Part shown: positions 52,350-62,636 of the stretch, in pieces | Position numbering within the stretch: the stretch's first letter is position 1 | How the letters are laid out: the number at the start of each line of letters is the position of its first letter | DNA from: Streptomyces endophytica | GTDB taxonomy: Bacteria; Actinomycetota; Actinomycetes; Streptomycetales; Streptomycetaceae | DNA length: 64,000 nucleotides | Direction of reading: 5' to 3' | NCBI RefSeq assembly: GCF_026153355.1 | Contig: NZ_CP110636.1 | Coordinates: forward strand, 5,766,001-5,830,000 | Translations under genes and position numbers: made by a program | The notes under the pieces: generated by a model | The model's database searches: none | Told to the model about the DNA's origin: nothing | What the model saw: only the letters and a program-made list of their open reading frames with translations

Positions 52350-52844
52350 GACGTGCCCTTCCTTCATTACTCTCAATTTTCCTGGCGGACACCGCACGGA
52401 ATTCATGCACACCACATGCAAGAAAAATTACGCACGGTCCTGCGACAGCAGACTTCGCCGCCCGATAATCCGGGCCGCGATGATCAATCCGCCGCACGGG
52501 AAGGATGCAATCACGCCGACGAAGCGTCAGGCAACCTGCCCCCCACTTTCCTTTCCGGATGTTCACGTTCGCCCACACAACCCCGCTGAAGTGCAGCTTT
52601 GTCAGTCACCGGGTGACGAATCCAGCGAACCGCACACCCACGGAAGCAACGCCTCGGCCATTGTGAAAAGCCGCCGCACCCCAGGAAAAGACATCGCATC
52701 CGGCCGCGACTGGACATATCTGCATTTACGTTTCGACGTGGGATCCGAGGGTCGGGATGACCAGAGATGTCGGGATGTATGACCCGACGGCCCATGCAAT
52801 TGAGCAGGCCGGACGAAAGCGGCACCTTCCGGCGTCCGGGGCGA
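52350..52844. other. 495-bp lower-GC region upstream of the peptide gene
   Basis: No gene is supported. The DNA has more A/T than its surroundings, as expected for the promoter of the leftward peptide gene, and contains short direct repeats (GTCGGGATG near 52752 and 52769). A lost biosynthetic gene cannot be excluded, but no recognisable fragment remains. Confidence 0.4.
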
Positions 52845-53111
52845 TTACCGGACGTCGAAGCCCGGCAGCCCCTGGGGTTCCTCCTCCGTCACCGAAACCG
52901 CGTCGACGACCGCCGCCGGCGGCCCCTGGTGCGCCCACTCCACCAGCTTGTCCACGCTCTCCGGATCGCCCTCGAACACGGCCTCCACGGTTCCGTCCGG
53001 GGCGTTCCGCACCCAGCCGGCCACGCCCCGCGCCTCGGCCGTGCGCCGGCAGGTGTCGCGGAAGAACACCCCCTGCACGGTCCCCGAGACCACCACCCGC
53101 CTGCGGATCAT
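52845..53111 (-). CDS. acyP: Acylphosphatase
   Basis: An 88-residue enzyme from ATG 53111. RRRVVVSGTVQGVFFRDTCR holds the phosphate-binding loop with its catalytic Arg, and GWVRNAPDGTVEAVFEGDP the catalytic Asn. It hydrolyses acyl phosphates such as carbamoyl phosphate or 1,3-bisphosphoglycerate. Small, soluble, and complete. It lies in the same direction as the DUF72 gene, 138 bases downstream of it. Confidence 0.93.
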   Translation of the reverse strand: MIRRRVVVSGTVQGVFFRDTCRRTAEARGVAGWVRNAPDGTVEAVFEGDPESVDKLVEWAHQGPPAAVVDAVSVTEEEPQGLPGFDVR

Positions 53112-53249
53112 CGGTCCTCACCTCGCGTCATGGCTGCCCTCTCCTCACTCCACGCTCTCTCACGTCCGCTCTCGTCACCTCTGCTCCGCACCCGGTCTGG
53201 TCCCCCGGATCATCGGCTCCGCGGCTTCCGGTTGTCCGGACCCCGGGGC

Positions 53250-54023
53250 TCACCCGGCGAAGCCACGCCCGGACGGCGTACGGCTGACCGCGCGCCCGGT
53301 GGCCGCCACCGCCCGCGCGAACGCGGTCGCGTCGTGCACGGCCGCGCCGCCCGGGTCGTTGTTGAAGTACGCGTACACGTCGGCCCGGTCCGGCCAGGTG
53401 TCGGCGATCCGGCGCGCCCAGGTGGCGAGCGCCTTGCTGCCGTAACGCGGCCAGGGTGCCGCCCGGCCCTCGTGGAACCGCACGTAGCCCCAGTCGGCGG
53501 TCCGCCACAGCGGTGCCACCGGACGGGACCCCCGGTCCGCCCAGCACAGCGCCGCGCCCCGGCGCTCCAGCACCGCACGGACCTCCTCGGTCCACCACGA
53601 GTCGTGCCGCGGCTCGACGGCCACCCGGGTACCGGCCGGGAAGCAGTCGAGGCAGGCGTCCAGCAGCCCGGCGTCCCGCCGCAGCGTGGGCGGCAGCTGC
53701 AGCAGTACGGGCCCGAGCCGCGGCCCCAGGGCGGCGGCCCGTGACATCAGCCGGTCCACCGGCTCCTCGGGGGTGCGCAGCCGCTTGATGTGGGTCAGAT
53801 AGCGGCTCGCCTTGACGGCCATCACGAAGCCGTCCGGGGTCCGGTCCCGCCAGTCGGCGAAGGTCTTCTCCTCGGGCAGCCGGTAGAAGGCCGCGTTGCT
53901 CTCGACCGTCGCGAACCCCCGTGCGTACTCCTCCAGCCACAGCCGCTGCGGCCGGTCCGGCGGGTAGAGGACACCGCGCCAGTCCTTGTACTGCCAGCCG
54001 GAGGTGCCGAGGAGGACCGTCAT
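53250..54023 (-). CDS. DUF72 domain protein
   Basis: A 257-residue protein from ATG 54023. DUF72 features: LLGTSGWQYKDWRGVLYP, TVESNAAFYRLPEEKTFADW, DGFVMAVKASRYLTHIKRL, PVLLQLPPTLRRD, RVAVEPRHDSW and VYAYFNNDPGG. It folds as a TIM barrel; its enzymatic role is unproven, with suggestions of nucleic-acid-related hydrolysis. Complete and of normal size. Confidence 0.9.
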   Translation of the reverse strand: MTVLLGTSGWQYKDWRGVLYPPDRPQRLWLEEYARGFATVESNAAFYRLPEEKTFADWRDRTPDGFVMAVKASRYLTHIKRLRTPEEPVDRLMSRAAALGPRLGPVLLQLPPTLRRDAGLLDACLDCFPAGTRVAVEPRHDSWWTEEVRAVLERRGAALCWADRGSRPVAPLWRTADWGYVRFHEGRAAPWPRYGSKALATWARRIADTWPDRADVYAYFNNDPGGAAVHDATAFARAVAATGRAVSRTPSGRGFAG

Positions 54024-54167
54024 GTCCGGATGCCTGCCCGCTGGTGCGCACGCCCTATCAGGGCGCCATCGCCATCGGGGCGCCATCGGGGCCCCGCCTG
54101 CCTCACGGCCCCCGCCCGCGCCGGGACGCCCTTGCGGAGCCCGGTGGTGACGGTCAGTGTGGGGCCC

Positions 54168-55012
54168 GTGACTTCCTTCGTCCTGCCCCACGCCCTGCAC
54201 GGCCGGGGCCCGCACAAGGTCATCGCCGTCCACGGGTGGTTCGCCGACCGGTCCGCCTTCGCCCCGCTCCTTCCCGACCTCGACCGCGCCGCCTTCCAGT
54301 ACGCGCTGGTCGATCTCCGTGGCTACGGCGAGGCGCAGGACGCGGCCGGCGCGTACACCACGGCGGAGGGCGCGGCCGACGTGCTGGCGCTCGCCGACCG
54401 GCTGGGCTGGGACCGGTTCTCGCTGATCGGCCATTCGATGGGCGGCAGCGTCGTCCAGCGGGTGCTGGCCGCGGCCCCGGCACGCGTCCGGCGGCTGGTC
54501 GGCATCTCACCGGTGCCCGCCTCCGGCTTTCCGCTGCCGCCGGACCAGTGGGCGCTGTTCTCCTCGGCGGCGCACGCCCCGGACAGCCGGCGGGCCATCA
54601 TCGATCTCACGTCCGGCGGCCGGCGCCCCGACGCCTGGCTGGACCGGATGGTGCAGCGGTCGCTGGAGCGCAGCAACCCGACGGCGTTCCGCACCTGGCT
54701 GGACTCCTGGGCCGGTGAGGGCTTCGCCGACGACGTCGACGGTTCGCCGGTGCCGGCGCTGGCGGTGACCGGCGCCCTGGATCCCGCGCTCACCGCCGAA
54801 CTGACCCGCCGGACGTGGCTGCGGTGGTACGCGAACAGCCAGCTGATCGAGCTGTCGGCGGCCGGGCACTACGCGATGGACGAGACGCCGCTGGAGCTGA
54901 TCCGCGCCGTCGAGGACTTCCTGCGCGCGGACGGCGACGGGGACGGCCACGGGAACGGGAACGGGGACGGGCGCCGCGGCGTCGGGGCCCCGGCGGGCCG
55001 GTGGCCCGATGA
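54168..55012 (+). pseudogene. Alpha/beta hydrolase, C-terminal frameshift suspected
   Basis: From GTG 54168: HKVIAVHGWFADRSAF (oxyanion region), RFSLIGHSMGGSVVQRVL with nucleophile Ser in GHSMG, ALAVTGALDPAL with the acid, and SAAGHYAMDETPLELI with catalytic His. The frame then runs 520 bases into the P450 gene in a meaningless frame. One added G in the GC-rich DGDGNGNGDG stretch (54940-54990) would end the protein at 55012, where the stop overlaps the P450 ATG. I take 55012 as the true end (281 residues). The pair may form an operon. Confidence 0.75.
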
Positions 55013-56304
55013 CGTCTCCGGCGGCCGAGGCTCCCCGGATACCCGACGTCTTCGATCCCCGCGGCTATGCCCAGGGGCTGCCGCACACCGCCTACCGGCT
55101 GCTGCGCGATCGGCATCCGGTGGTCTGGCAGGAGGAGCACGAGGTCCTCGGCTGGCCCGCCGGGCCCGGTTTCTGGGCGGTCACCCGGCACGCCGACGTC
55201 GTCCGGGTCCTGAAGGACGCCCGCACCTTCTCCTCGCACCTGGGCGCCACCCAGATCCGCGATCCGGACCCCGCCGACCTGCCGTTCATCCGGCGCATGA
55301 TGCTCAATCAGGACGCTCCGGTCCACGGGCGGCTGCGCCGGCTGGTGAGCCGGGCCTTCACCCGCCGCCGGATCGACCGCTTCGAGACGGTGGTACGCGA
55401 CCGGGCCCGCGGCCTGCTGACCGCGGCGCTCGACACCGCGCGCACCGGCAGCGGATTGGCCGACCTGGTCACCACCGTCACCGACGACTACGCACTGCTC
55501 AACCTCGCCGACCTGCTCGGCGTGCCGCCCGGTGAACGCGGGCTGCTGCTGGACTGGACCCGGCGCGTCATCGGCTACCAGGACCCGGACGAAGCCGGCC
55601 CGCCGGCGTCCGGACCGGACGGCCGTCCGGCCGACCCGCGCTCACCGGCGATGCTGCAGGACATGTTCGGGTTCGCGCGGGAGCTGGCCGCCCACAAGCG
55701 GCGGCACCCCGGCGACGACGTGATGACGGTCCTCGCCGCCGACCGCGAACTGGCCACACCCGAGCTGGAGATGTTCTTCTTCCTGCTGACCGTCGCGGGG
55801 AACGACACGGTGCGCAGCGCGGCGCCCGGCGGCCTGCTGGCGCTGGCCCGGCACCCGGACGCCTACCGCGCCCTGCGCACCGGTGCCGTGGCGACGGCCT
55901 CGTGCGTGGAGGAACTGCTGCGCTGGCACCCGCCGGTGCTCAGTTTCCGCCGTACCGCGGCGTGCGACACGGAACTCGCCGGCCGCCCGATCCGCGCCGG
56001 TGAGAAGGTGGTCGTCTTCCACGGCTCGGCCAACTACGACGAGCGGGTGTTCACCGCCCCGCACCGGCTGGACCTCGCCCGTACGCCCAACCCCCATGTC
56101 TCCTTCGGCGACGGTCCGCACGTCTGCCTGGGCGCCCATCTCGCCCGGCTACAGCTGCGGGTGCTCTACGAGGAGACCTGCCGCCTGCTGCCCGCCCTCG
56201 AACTCGCCGCCCCGCCACGGTACTTGGTGTCGAACTTCATCCACGGACTCAAGTCCCTGCCGCTGCGGCTCCTCCCGCCCGGTGGGGATCGGCCACCGGG
56301 CTGA
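55009..56304 (+). CDS. Cytochrome P450
   Basis: A 431-residue heme monooxygenase from ATG 55009. I-helix LLTVAGNDTVRSAAPGG carries AGNDT, K-helix EELLRWHPPVLSFRR contains ExxR, and the heme loop is FGDGPHVCLGAHLARLQ with the thiolate Cys. The profile resembles CYP124/125/142-type enzymes that oxidise methyl-branched lipids or sterols, but other groups are possible. It overlaps a hydrolase gene at its start. The FprA reductase at 29 kb could supply electrons. The 3' end overlaps the convergent XRE gene by 56 bases. Confidence 0.93.
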   Translation: MTSPAAEAPRIPDVFDPRGYAQGLPHTAYRLLRDRHPVVWQEEHEVLGWPAGPGFWAVTRHADVVRVLKDARTFSSHLGATQIRDPDPADLPFIRRMMLNQDAPVHGRLRRLVSRAFTRRRIDRFETVVRDRARGLLTAALDTARTGSGLADLVTTVTDDYALLNLADLLGVPPGERGLLLDWTRRVIGYQDPDEAGPPASGPDGRPADPRSPAMLQDMFGFARELAAHKRRHPGDDVMTVLAADRELATPELEMFFFLLTVAGNDTVRSAAPGGLLALARHPDAYRALRTGAVATASCVEELLRWHPPVLSFRRTAACDTELAGRPIRAGEKVVVFHGSANYDERVFTAPHRLDLARTPNPHVSFGDGPHVCLGAHLARLQLRVLYEETCRLLPALELAAPPRYLVSNFIHGLKSLPLRLLPPGGDRPPG

Positions 56305-57121
56305 GCGCGGCCAGTTCGGGAAGCCTGGCGGCGGTCGCCGCGTCGGCGGGCAGGCAGGAGACCAGGGTGACGCCCGGCGCCTCCACGGCCGCGAGCTTGA
56401 CGTAGTCGAAGGTCAGCCGGCCCAGCGACGGATGGTCGAACTCCCGGCGCGCCGGCCGGAAGTCCGCCACGTCGTGGGTGGCCCACCAGGTCCTGAACTC
56501 CTCGCTGTGCGCGCACAGTTCGCCGGTCAGCCGGCGGAACTCCGGGTCGTCGGGGTGCCGGTCGGCGCTGGCGCGGTACTGCTCCAGCAGGGCCCGGGCC
56601 TGGGCGTCCCAGTCGGCCAGGAGCGTACGGATCCTGGGCCGGGTGAACACCAGGCGCATCAGGTTGCGTTCGGCGGCGTCCCAGTGGGCGGGGTCGCCGA
56701 TGAGACCGGCCTCGGCGCGGTTCCAGGCCAGCAGGTCCCAGTTGGGCGCGAGCACGTACGCGGGGTGCGGGTCGAGCGCGTCCACCAGGCGCCGCAGTGC
56801 CGGCCCGCCGGGGTGGTCGCCGGCCGGCTCGGGCAGCGGCTGCCCGGCCAGGGCGAACAGATGGCGGGTCTCGGCGGGCGACAGCCGCAGCGCCCGGGCC
56901 AGGCTGTGCAGCACCTGACGGCTCACGCTGATGTCCCTGGCCTGTTCGAGCCAGGTGTACCAGGTGACGCTGACCCCCGAGAGGACGGCGACCTCCTCGC
57001 GGCGCAGTCCGGGCGTACGGCGGCGGGGGCCCGCCGGGAGTCCGGCCTCGCCGGGCGGGACCCGTTCCCGTCGCGAGCGGAGGAACTCCGCCAGCACCCG
57101 GCGCCGTTCCCGGTCGGCCAT
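56249..57121 (-). CDS. XRE-family regulator with MmyB-type ligand domain
   Basis: A 290-residue protein from ATG 57121. Helix-turn-helix: EAGLPAGPRRRTPGLRREEV, AVLSGVSVTWYTWLEQARDI; ligand domain: AYVLAPNWDLLAWNRAEAGL, NLMRLVFTRPR, GRLTFDYVKLAAVEAPGV and the final AHR/GG tail. Same family as the regulator at 19.2 kb. It is divergent from an MFS exporter gene (166 bases between the starts), the probable target, and its end overlaps the P450 gene. Confidence 0.9.
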   Translation of the reverse strand: MADRERRRVLAEFLRSRRERVPPGEAGLPAGPRRRTPGLRREEVAVLSGVSVTWYTWLEQARDISVSRQVLHSLARALRLSPAETRHLFALAGQPLPEPAGDHPGGPALRRLVDALDPHPAYVLAPNWDLLAWNRAEAGLIGDPAHWDAAERNLMRLVFTRPRIRTLLADWDAQARALLEQYRASADRHPDDPEFRRLTGELCAHSEEFRTWWATHDVADFRPARREFDHPSLGRLTFDYVKLAAVEAPGVTLVSCLPADAATAARLPELAALSPVADPHRAGGAAAAGT

Positions 57122-57286
57122 CGGATCCCTCTCCCCCGCGGCGCACCGTGCCGTGCGCCCTCCGCTTCCCCGTGTCGCGCGGCCGGGTGCCGGGCCCCGA
57201 GGGGTCGTCCGGCCGACACCGGTACCGCTGCCACCAGGATAATTCGCCTCTGTATGGCCCGTGCGGCCCGGGCCAGGGTCGGGGCC

Positions 57287-58767
57287 ATGACTCCTCTGCG
57301 ACCGCCGGCCGATCCGGCACCGTCCTCACCCGCCGCCGCTGCCCCGCACACCGCGGCGGTTTCCCCGCCCGCTCCGTGGCGGGCCCTGTCCGTCGTCCTC
57401 ACCGGTGTCTTCATGGCCGTGCTCGACACCTTCATCGTGCTGGTGGCGGCGCCCGCCGTCCAGGACGATCTGCGCGCCTCGGACGCCGATGTGCAGCTGA
57501 TCCTGGCGGGCTATCAACTCACCTACGCCGTCGCGTTGATCACCGGCGCGCGCCTCGGTGACCGGTTCGGCCGCAAGCGGTGCTTCCTCTTCGGGATGGG
57601 CCTCTTCACCCTGGCGTCGGTGGGCTGCGCGGCCGCACCCGGGGCCGGCGGTCTGATCGCGGCCCGGCTCGTCCAGGGGCTCGGGGCCGCGGTGATGTTC
57701 CCGCAGGTCTTCTCGATGATCCAGGTGCTGCTGCCGCCCGAGCGGCGGGCCCGGGCCTTCGGCGTGCTGGGGGCGGTGATCGGCGCGGCGGGGTGGCCGG
57801 CCAGTTGCTGGGCGGGGTCCTGCTCTCCGCCGACCTGTTCGGCGCTTCCTGGCGTCCGATCTTCTGGGTCAACGTGCCCGTCGGGCTGGTGACGCTGGCC
57901 CTCGCGGCGGTCCTCCTGCCCGAGTCGCGGGCCCCCGAGGGCCACCGGGTGGACCTGGCGGGCGTGGCGGTGCTGACCGTGGCGCTGTTCCTCCTGGTCG
58001 TGCCCGTGGTGGAGGGCCGGGAGGCCGGCTGGCCCGCATGGACGTGGGTCAGCCTGGCCGCGGGGGTGCTCGCCCTCTTCGCCTTCGGCGCCGTGGAACG
58101 CCGGGTCGCGGCCCGCGGCCGGTCCCCGCTGGTGCGGCCGGGGCTGCTGCGTGAGCGGGCCTTCGCGACCGGGATGGTGCTGGTCCTCCTGGCGTACTCC
58201 GGGATCAACTCCTTCTTCCTGGTGCTGTCCCTGACCGTGCAGGACGGGCTGGGGCTGGACGCCCTGGGCGCCGGGTTGTTCTATCTGCCGTTCGCCGCGG
58301 GCTTCTTCACCGGGAGCCTGGTGGCGGGGCGCCTGGCGCGGTACGGCAAGCGGCTGCTGCGGGCCGGGGCGCTGGTCCTCGGGCTCGGCCACGCGGGGGC
58401 GCTCGGCGTCGTCGTGCTCGCCGGGGACACGCTGACGGCCCGGTCGCTGGCACTGCCGCTGCTCGTCGTGGGCCTGGGGAACGGGGTTCTGGTCACGCCG
58501 CTGCTCAACACCGTGCTCGCCCGCATCCGGCCGGCGGAGATCGGGATGGCCTCCGGTGTGCTCTCCACCGGCCAGCAGGTCGGCGGCTCGGTCGGGGTCG
58601 CGCTGGTCGGCGTCCTGTTCTACGGGGCGCTGGGCCACGCCGCACGCCACGACGTCGGCGCCTACGGGCACGCCCTGATGGCGGCGCTGCTCTTCGACCT
58701 CGCCCTGGCCGTCGCCCTCTCGCTGCTCCTGCGGGTGCTGCCGGACCCGGCGCCGGCCGGCCGGTGA
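57287..58767 (+). pseudogene. MFS exporter (DHA2/EmrB-QacA type), frameshifted as read
   Basis: From ATG 57287 it reads through membrane helices 1-5 (VVLTGVFMAVLDTFIVLVAAPA, GARLGDRFGRKRCFLFGMG with the loop 2-3 motif, GAAVMFPQVFSMIQVLLP) to VLGAVIGAAG, where GGGG at 57790-57793 loses one G. Adding one restores VAGQLLGGVLLSADLFGASW, WVNVPVGLVTLALAAVLLPE and the later helices to the stop at 58767, for 493 residues (about 14 spans). An antiporter for drugs or metabolites. Divergent from an XRE regulator. Likely intact in the organism. Confidence 0.82.
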
Positions 58768-58795
58768 GCCGGGGCCCGGCCGGCGGCGTCGCGGG

Positions 58796-59557
58796 TCAGT
58801 GCGCGGCGAGGCGGGCGGACACGCAGGGGTCCTCGTTGCGGTAGCCGAGGCGGGTGTAGAGCCGGTCGGCGGGCGCGTTGTCGGCGAGCTGCCACAGCGT
58901 GCAGAAGCCGTGCCGGCGCACCGCGTAGCGGGTCAGCCAGGCGGTCAGCGCCGCACCGAGGCCCTGGCCGCGCTGTGCGGCGTCGGTGGCGACGGAGGCC
59001 ATGAGCGGGGCACCGGTGTCCCGCAGGCTGCTCAGGGCGCCGCAGGCCACGAGCTGCCCGTCCGCGCCGCGGATGCCCGCCCAGAGGCTGACGGCGGAGG
59101 AGCCGGGCCCGGTGGAGTGGGCCGGGCTGTGCACGCCCAGGAAGGCGAGCAGCTCGTCGTGGTGGGTCTCGTCGAGCGCGACCACCCGCTCCTCCGCGCG
59201 CTGGACGGGCGGCTCCTGGAGCGTCCAGCGGAAGACCCACTCGACGACGTCGGTCACCGGGAGGTGGCGGCCGACCAGGGCGTCCGTGCCGCGCGGGCCG
59301 GTGAACTCCCGCACCCGGTCGGGCAGGCCCAGCGCGGCGCGCAGCACGAGTCCGGCCGCGGCCTCCGGTTCGCCGACGCTCCACACGTGGCCGCGGGTGT
59401 CGTCGAGCCAGGCCACCGCGCCATCGCCGGACCAGCCGGGCCGGCCGGCCGGTCGCTGCCGCGCGGCGCCGAAACGCAGCAGGGCGGAGCCGGTTCGGCG
59501 CTCCAGGCCCTGGTCGAACAGGTCGGTGGCCCGGGGGACGAGGGTCGTTGCCAGCAT
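58796..59557 (-). CDS. GNAT-family N-acetyltransferase
   Basis: A 253-residue protein from ATG 59557. The C-terminal half is a GNAT domain: PLMASVATDAAQRGQGLGAAL with the acetyl-CoA pyrophosphate loop (QRGQGLG), YAVRRHGFCTLWQLADNAPA and LYTRLGYRNED. The N-terminal half (DLFDQGLERRTGSALLRFGA) is not conserved in an obvious way. It would transfer acetyl from CoA to an unknown amine. It converges with the MFS gene, 29 bases apart. Confidence 0.85.
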   Translation of the reverse strand: MLATTLVPRATDLFDQGLERRTGSALLRFGAARQRPAGRPGWSGDGAVAWLDDTRGHVWSVGEPEAAAGLVLRAALGLPDRVREFTGPRGTDALVGRHLPVTDVVEWVFRWTLQEPPVQRAEERVVALDETHHDELLAFLGVHSPAHSTGPGSSAVSLWAGIRGADGQLVACGALSSLRDTGAPLMASVATDAAQRGQGLGAALTAWLTRYAVRRHGFCTLWQLADNAPADRLYTRLGYRNEDPCVSARLAAH

Positions 59558-59757
59558 CGCTCTCAGGGGGACGTACGGACACGGAAAGGCGGCGGCGCCG
59601 GTTTCGCGCGCGGGGGCGCGGTCGGAACCGTCCGCAAGGGGTGGGGGGAGCCCGGCGGCGGCAGCGCACGGGGGCGGGCCCGGCCGACCGGACGGCCCAC
59701 TGTCGCACACCGCCCCGGGCCCCACGCAAATCCACCTCCGCGCCGGGCCGCGGCCGG
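59558..59757. other. 200-bp gap between the GNAT gene and the sensor phosphatase gene
   Basis: GC-rich; it holds the promoter of the GNAT gene. No terminator hairpin of the quality seen elsewhere was found. Confidence 0.35.
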
Positions 59758-62520
59758 TCAGCGCAGGGCCAGTTCCGCCCAGATGATCTTGCCTTCGGAG
59801 GTGTAACGGGTGCCCCAGCGCCCGGCCATCCGGGCGACGAGGAAGAGCCCGCGACCGCCCTCGTCCTCGCCCGCGGCGAACCGGAGATGGGGCGCGGTGC
59901 TGCTGGAGTCGGAGACCTCGCAGATCAGCGTGCGGTCGTACAGCAGGCGGACGCCGATCGGGCCGGAGGCGTAGACGATGGCGTTGGTGACCAGCTCGCT
60001 GAGGATGAGCTCGGTGGTGAAGACCTCCTCCTCCAGGCCCCATTCCATCAGCTGCCGGGTGAGGTGCGCCCGGGCCTCGGCGACGGCCGCGGGGTCGGCG
60101 GGGACCTCCCACTCGGCGATGCGGTCGGGCGGCAGCAGGCGGGTGCGCGCCACGAGGAGGGCGATGTCGTCGCGCTGCCGGTCGGGGAGCAGGGCGCCGA
60201 GCACGGCCTCGCAGGTCTCCTGCGGCGTCCGGTCGCGGTGCGCCAGGGCCGTGGCGAGCTGGTGCATGCCGGTGTCGATGTCGTGGTTGCGGTCCTCCAC
60301 CAGGCCGTCGGTGTACAGGACCAGGTTGCTGCCCTCGGGCAGCCGCAGCTCCACGGATTCGAAGGGCAGGCCGCCGATGCCGAGCGGCGGGCTGGCCGGG
60401 AGGTCCGGGTACGTGACGGTGCCGTCCGGGTGGACGAGGGCCGGCGGGAGGTGGCCGGCCCGGGCCAGCGTGCAGCGGCCGGAGGCGGGGTCGTAGATGG
60501 CGTAGAGGCAGGTGGCGCCGGCGACGGTGGCGTCGTCGTTCGCCGCGGTGGCCTCCTCGTCGATGCGGTTGACCAGCTCGTCCAGGAAGCCGAGGAGCTC
60601 GTCGGGCGGCAGGTCGAGGGTGGAGAAGTTCTGCACCGCAGTACGCAGCCGGCCCATGGTCGCCGCGGCGTGCAGCCCGTGGCCGACGACGTCCCCGACG
60701 ACCAGCGCGACCCGGGCGCCGGGCAGCGGGATGACGTCGAACCAGTCGCCGCCCACCCCGGTCTGTGCGGGCAGGTAGCGGTGGGCGAGGTCGAGGGCGC
60801 TCTGCTCGGGCAGACCGCGCGGCAGCAGGCTCTCCTGCAGGGTGACGGCCATGGCGTGCTCGCGGGTGAAGCGGCGCGCGTTGTCGATGCACACGGCGGC
60901 GCGGGCCGCCATCTCCTCGGCCAGCGACAGCTCGCCCTCCTCGAAGGGCCGCTCCCGGGAGCGCCAGAAGTTGACGATCCCCATCCGCACGCCGCGGGCC
61001 TGGAGCGGCACGGTGATCAGGGATTCACAGCCGTGGCTCATGACCAGCTCCAGCCGCCCGGGGTCGTCCGGGTACCAGTCGCCGGCCGCCCGCACATCGG
61101 GCACGAGCACGGACTGTCCGCTGACGAATCCGGTGGCCATCGGGGTGAGCGAGAGGTAGGTGTGCACCTCGCCCGGCCGGTAGAGGGGGTGGTCGTCGCG
61201 GATCCCGGCGACCGCCACCCGGCGCAGCTCGGGCGCCTCGCGGTACGAGCCCACCGGTGGCTCGCCGCCGCTCAGCACGGGTTCGGCCAGGTCGACGGTG
61301 GCGTAGTCGGCGAACCAGCGCACGGCGACCTGGGTCAGCTCGTCGGCGGTGCGCCGCACGTCGAGGGTGGTGCCGATGGCCACGCTGGCCTCGTACAGCA
61401 GCCGCAGGCGGCTCTGGGTGACCTCCGCCTTCCCGGCGAGGGCGAGCAGGTCGGTGGAGTCCCGCACGGTGGCGACGCTGCCGGGCGGGCCGCCCTGGCG
61501 GTCGGTGGAGCGGATGTTCAGCGCGAGCAGCCGTTCGTTGACCGGCAGCACCTCGTCGGAGATCGCCTGCCCGGACATCAGCAGCTCGGTGATCCGGGAA
61601 TCGAGGCCGAGGCCGGAGAGGCACTGCCCCTCGGCGTCCGCGGGCAGACCCAGCAGTTTTTGGGCCTCGTCGTTCGCCAGCAGGACCCGCCCGTCCGCGT
61701 CGAGGATCAGCACGCCCTCGCGCACGGCGTGCAGCACCGCGTCGTGGTGCTCGTACATCCGGGTCATCTCGGCCGGGCCGAGCCCCCGGGTCTGGCGCCG
61801 CAGCCGGCGGCTGACCAGTGCGGTGCCGGCCGTGGTGAGGGCGAGCGCGGCACCGCCGGCCCCGACGACGACCGGTAGCTGCCGGTCGACGGCGCTGCTG
61901 ACCCGGCTCACCCGCATACCGGAGCTCACCAGGGCCACCACGTGGCCCTTGGCGTCCTTCACCGGGACCGTCGCCTGCACCTCGTGGCCGAGCGGCCCGT
62001 GGACGCTCTCGATGGTGGTGCGGCCGGCGAGGGACGGCTTGATCGTGCCGACGAATTTCTTGCCGATCCGGCTGGGGATCGGGTGGGTGTAGCGGATCCC
62101 GTTGCGGTCCATGACGACGATGAAGTCCACGCCGCCGCGTTTGCGGGCGTCCTCGGTCAGCGGCTGGAGCACCGCGCTCGCGCCCGGATGGCCCTTCTTC
62201 AGCACGGTGGGCAGGCCGGGGGCGTGCGCGAAGGACTCGGCGGAGGCGAGCGAACGGTCCCGGGCGCCCTGGAACCGGTCGCTCCGCGCCTGGACCAGCA
62301 GGGTGATCACCGCGGCCACGACGAGCAGCAGCACGATCAGCACCTGCAGGAGGAACATCTGGCCGGCGACACTGTGGACGTCCACCAGGGCGCGCAGGCG
62401 CTGGTGGAGCGGTTTCGGCGGGCCGCCGTCCCGTGCCCGCCGGCCGTTGTCGCCCGGGCGCCGACCGGTGGACCTGCGCCCCGGAGCGAACCACGGAAAG
62501 CGGCCGGAAAATCGGGCCAT
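59758..62520 (-). CDS. Multidomain sensor: CitA/DcuS-type extracellular domain, PAS, GAF, SpoIIE phosphatase, HATPase
   Basis: A 920-residue protein from ATG 62520 (an upstream in-frame start to 62577 is possible). Order: cytoplasmic basic head; membrane span LLQVLIVLLLVVAAVITLLVQ; extracellular single-Cache domain (VDFIVVMDRNGIRYTHP, GHVVALVSSGM); second span; PAS (VLHAVREGVLILDADGRVLLAN); GAF (IGTTLDVRRTADELTQVA to MAARAAVCIDNARRF); PP2C/SpoIIE (GGDWFDVIPLPGARVALVVGDVVGHG, LVLYTDGLVEDR); RsbW-like ATPase (ELILSELVTNAIVYASG, DEGGRGLFLVARMAGRWG). It both phosphorylates and dephosphorylates anti-sigma partners, in response to an external, probably carboxylate, ligand. Confidence 0.9.
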   Translation of the reverse strand: MARFSGRFPWFAPGRRSTGRRPGDNGRRARDGGPPKPLHQRLRALVDVHSVAGQMFLLQVLIVLLLVVAAVITLLVQARSDRFQGARDRSLASAESFAHAPGLPTVLKKGHPGASAVLQPLTEDARKRGGVDFIVVMDRNGIRYTHPIPSRIGKKFVGTIKPSLAGRTTIESVHGPLGHEVQATVPVKDAKGHVVALVSSGMRVSRVSSAVDRQLPVVVGAGGAALALTTAGTALVSRRLRRQTRGLGPAEMTRMYEHHDAVLHAVREGVLILDADGRVLLANDEAQKLLGLPADAEGQCLSGLGLDSRITELLMSGQAISDEVLPVNERLLALNIRSTDRQGGPPGSVATVRDSTDLLALAGKAEVTQSRLRLLYEASVAIGTTLDVRRTADELTQVAVRWFADYATVDLAEPVLSGGEPPVGSYREAPELRRVAVAGIRDDHPLYRPGEVHTYLSLTPMATGFVSGQSVLVPDVRAAGDWYPDDPGRLELVMSHGCESLITVPLQARGVRMGIVNFWRSRERPFEEGELSLAEEMAARAAVCIDNARRFTREHAMAVTLQESLLPRGLPEQSALDLAHRYLPAQTGVGGDWFDVIPLPGARVALVVGDVVGHGLHAAATMGRLRTAVQNFSTLDLPPDELLGFLDELVNRIDEEATAANDDATVAGATCLYAIYDPASGRCTLARAGHLPPALVHPDGTVTYPDLPASPPLGIGGLPFESVELRLPEGSNLVLYTDGLVEDRNHDIDTGMHQLATALAHRDRTPQETCEAVLGALLPDRQRDDIALLVARTRLLPPDRIAEWEVPADPAAVAEARAHLTRQLMEWGLEEEVFTTELILSELVTNAIVYASGPIGVRLLYDRTLICEVSDSSSTAPHLRFAAGEDEGGRGLFLVARMAGRWGTRYTSEGKIIWAELALR

Positions 62521-62636
62521 GCTCCATATGTACCTCGCGCACCGACGTGGCCGATACGCACCACGCTGAAGTATCACATGACTGTACGGCGGTGACCGGG
62601 CCCGCGGGGCGGTGTTCCGGGGCCCGTCCGCCGTGC